Shown: in pieces, positions 63,632-64,000 of the stretch
Layout of the letters: each line of letters starts with the position of its first letter
Numbering within the stretch: position 1 is the stretch's first letter
NCBI RefSeq assembly: GCF_039521565.1
Contig: NZ_BAAACP010000011.1
Location: 53,839-117,838, forward strand
DNA length: 64,000 nucleotides
Source of the DNA: Paraclostridium tenue
GTDB lineage: Bacteria > Bacillota > Clostridia > Peptostreptococcales > Peptostreptococcaceae
Direction: 5' to 3'
Made by a program: the position numbers and the translations under genes
Notes under the pieces: model-generated
Told to the model about the DNA's origin: nothing
Databases searched by the model: none
What the model saw: the letters and a program-made list of their open reading frames with translations, nothing else

Positions 63632-64000
63632 ATGAAAAGATTTAAAAAACCAACAAGTGCAATGTTAATAGCAGTAATGTTGTTAGCTAACTCACAAAGT
63701 TTAGTAGCATATGCAAATGAAAAAGTAAATGAAAGTAACTTAGAAATCCAAGAGGAAAATACACAGGTTGATGAAGTTAAAAATTTAAATACTAATAAGT
63801 ATGGTAAAATAGAAGAAAAACAAAATCATGGTACCAAGGAAGAAAATAAAGATAATAAATCTCAAAAAGTTGCAGATGTAACACCACCAGTGTTAGATGT
63901 GAATAGTTTAAAAATAGATAAGAAAGAAGTAAAGCCAGGAGATAGAGTAAATGTAAGTTTTAAAGCAACAGATGATATGTCAGATATAATATATGTATCT
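63632..64000 (+). CDS. Secreted/surface protein, N-terminal part (3' end outside window)
   Basis: ATG 63632 has TGGGGGAT upstream. The 123 visible residues start with a signal peptide (KRFKKPTSAMLIAVMLLANS, cleavage near AYANE), then a long Glu/Lys/Asn-rich spacer. From residue about 87 a beta-sandwich module starts (VTPPVLDVNSLKIDKKEV, KPGDRVNVSFKATDD), as in repeated modules of clostridial surface proteins and hydrolases. The rest lies beyond the window, so the function cannot be told. Confidence 0.8.
   Translation, partial: MKRFKKPTSAMLIAVMLLANSQSLVAYANEKVNESNLEIQEENTQVDEVKNLNTNKYGKIEEKQNHGTKEENKDNKSQKVADVTPPVLDVNSLKIDKKEVKPGDRVNVSFKATDDMSDIIYVS

Overview
The window is AT-rich, with dense A/T-ending codons, strong purine-rich ribosome binding sites and compact same-strand operons. 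Several loci (an AgrA/AgrC-like pair, a CcsA/CcsZ-like exopolysaccharide cluster, DUF4300, DUF1659/DUF2922, a lysine riboswitch) fit a low-GC Clostridia chromosome, most likely Peptostreptococcaceae (relatives of Clostridioides, Paraclostridium or Romboutsia). That placement is inference. I found no rRNA, tRNA, transposase, integrase or CRISPR array.

Layout. 1-2.0 kb: end of a sensor kinase, a small PH-domain protein and a DUF4003 gene broken by one in-frame stop. 2.0-8.2 kb: a phage-type control and replication module (XRE repressor, small HTH protein with palindromic operators, DUF2815 ssDNA-binding protein, family A DNA polymerase, VapE-type primase/helicase) without structural genes or integrase. 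8.4-9.3 kb: DUF2922, DUF1659 and a Mor-like protein. 9.5-27.7 kb: a defence island around a housekeeping prfC gene. It holds two PD-(D/E)XK-like orphans, a helicase-HNH-TPR fusion, a DUF262/DUF1524 (GmrSD-type) enzyme, a HEPN-like protein, an SRA-HNH (McrA-like) enzyme, a NUDIX hydrolase, a nuclease-DUF2075 helicase, and a Septu-like ATPase/HNH pair. The island ends in a decayed second copy of the SRA-HNH/NUDIX segment.

27.8-36.7 kb: a hexuronate catabolism operon (FadR-type GntR regulator, UxuB-like SDR, KDPG aldolase, KDG kinase, UxuA, UxaC, TRAP transporter DctPQM). Together it imports a hexuronate and converts it to pyruvate and glyceraldehyde-3-phosphate. 37.2-42.0 kb: a VncRS-like two-component system with a Vex-like ABC exporter. 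42.2-50.7 kb: DUF1540 protein, LytTR regulator/AgrC-like kinase with a FtsX-type ABC transporter, two membrane proteins and a broken radical SAM gene. 50.8-53.2 kb: a secreted protein, then a lysine riboswitch controlling a YfcC-family transporter. 53.5-59.8 kb: an exopolysaccharide operon (VTC, DUF4956, CotH kinase, PilZ-containing glycosyltransferase, GH5 glucanase). 60-64 kb: a DUF4300 lipoprotein, relics of genes found elsewhere in the window, and the start of a surface protein.

The most unusual features are the repeated traces of local duplication and decay. Fragments of the radical SAM gene, the regulator/kinase pair and the ABC ATPase recur at four places, one of them an in-frame kinase-to-ATPase chimera. 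A pseudoknot-capable structured element recurs three times (9.4, 23.6 and 63.3 kb) with base-pair covariation in its closing stem. This may be an undescribed structured RNA or terminator family.
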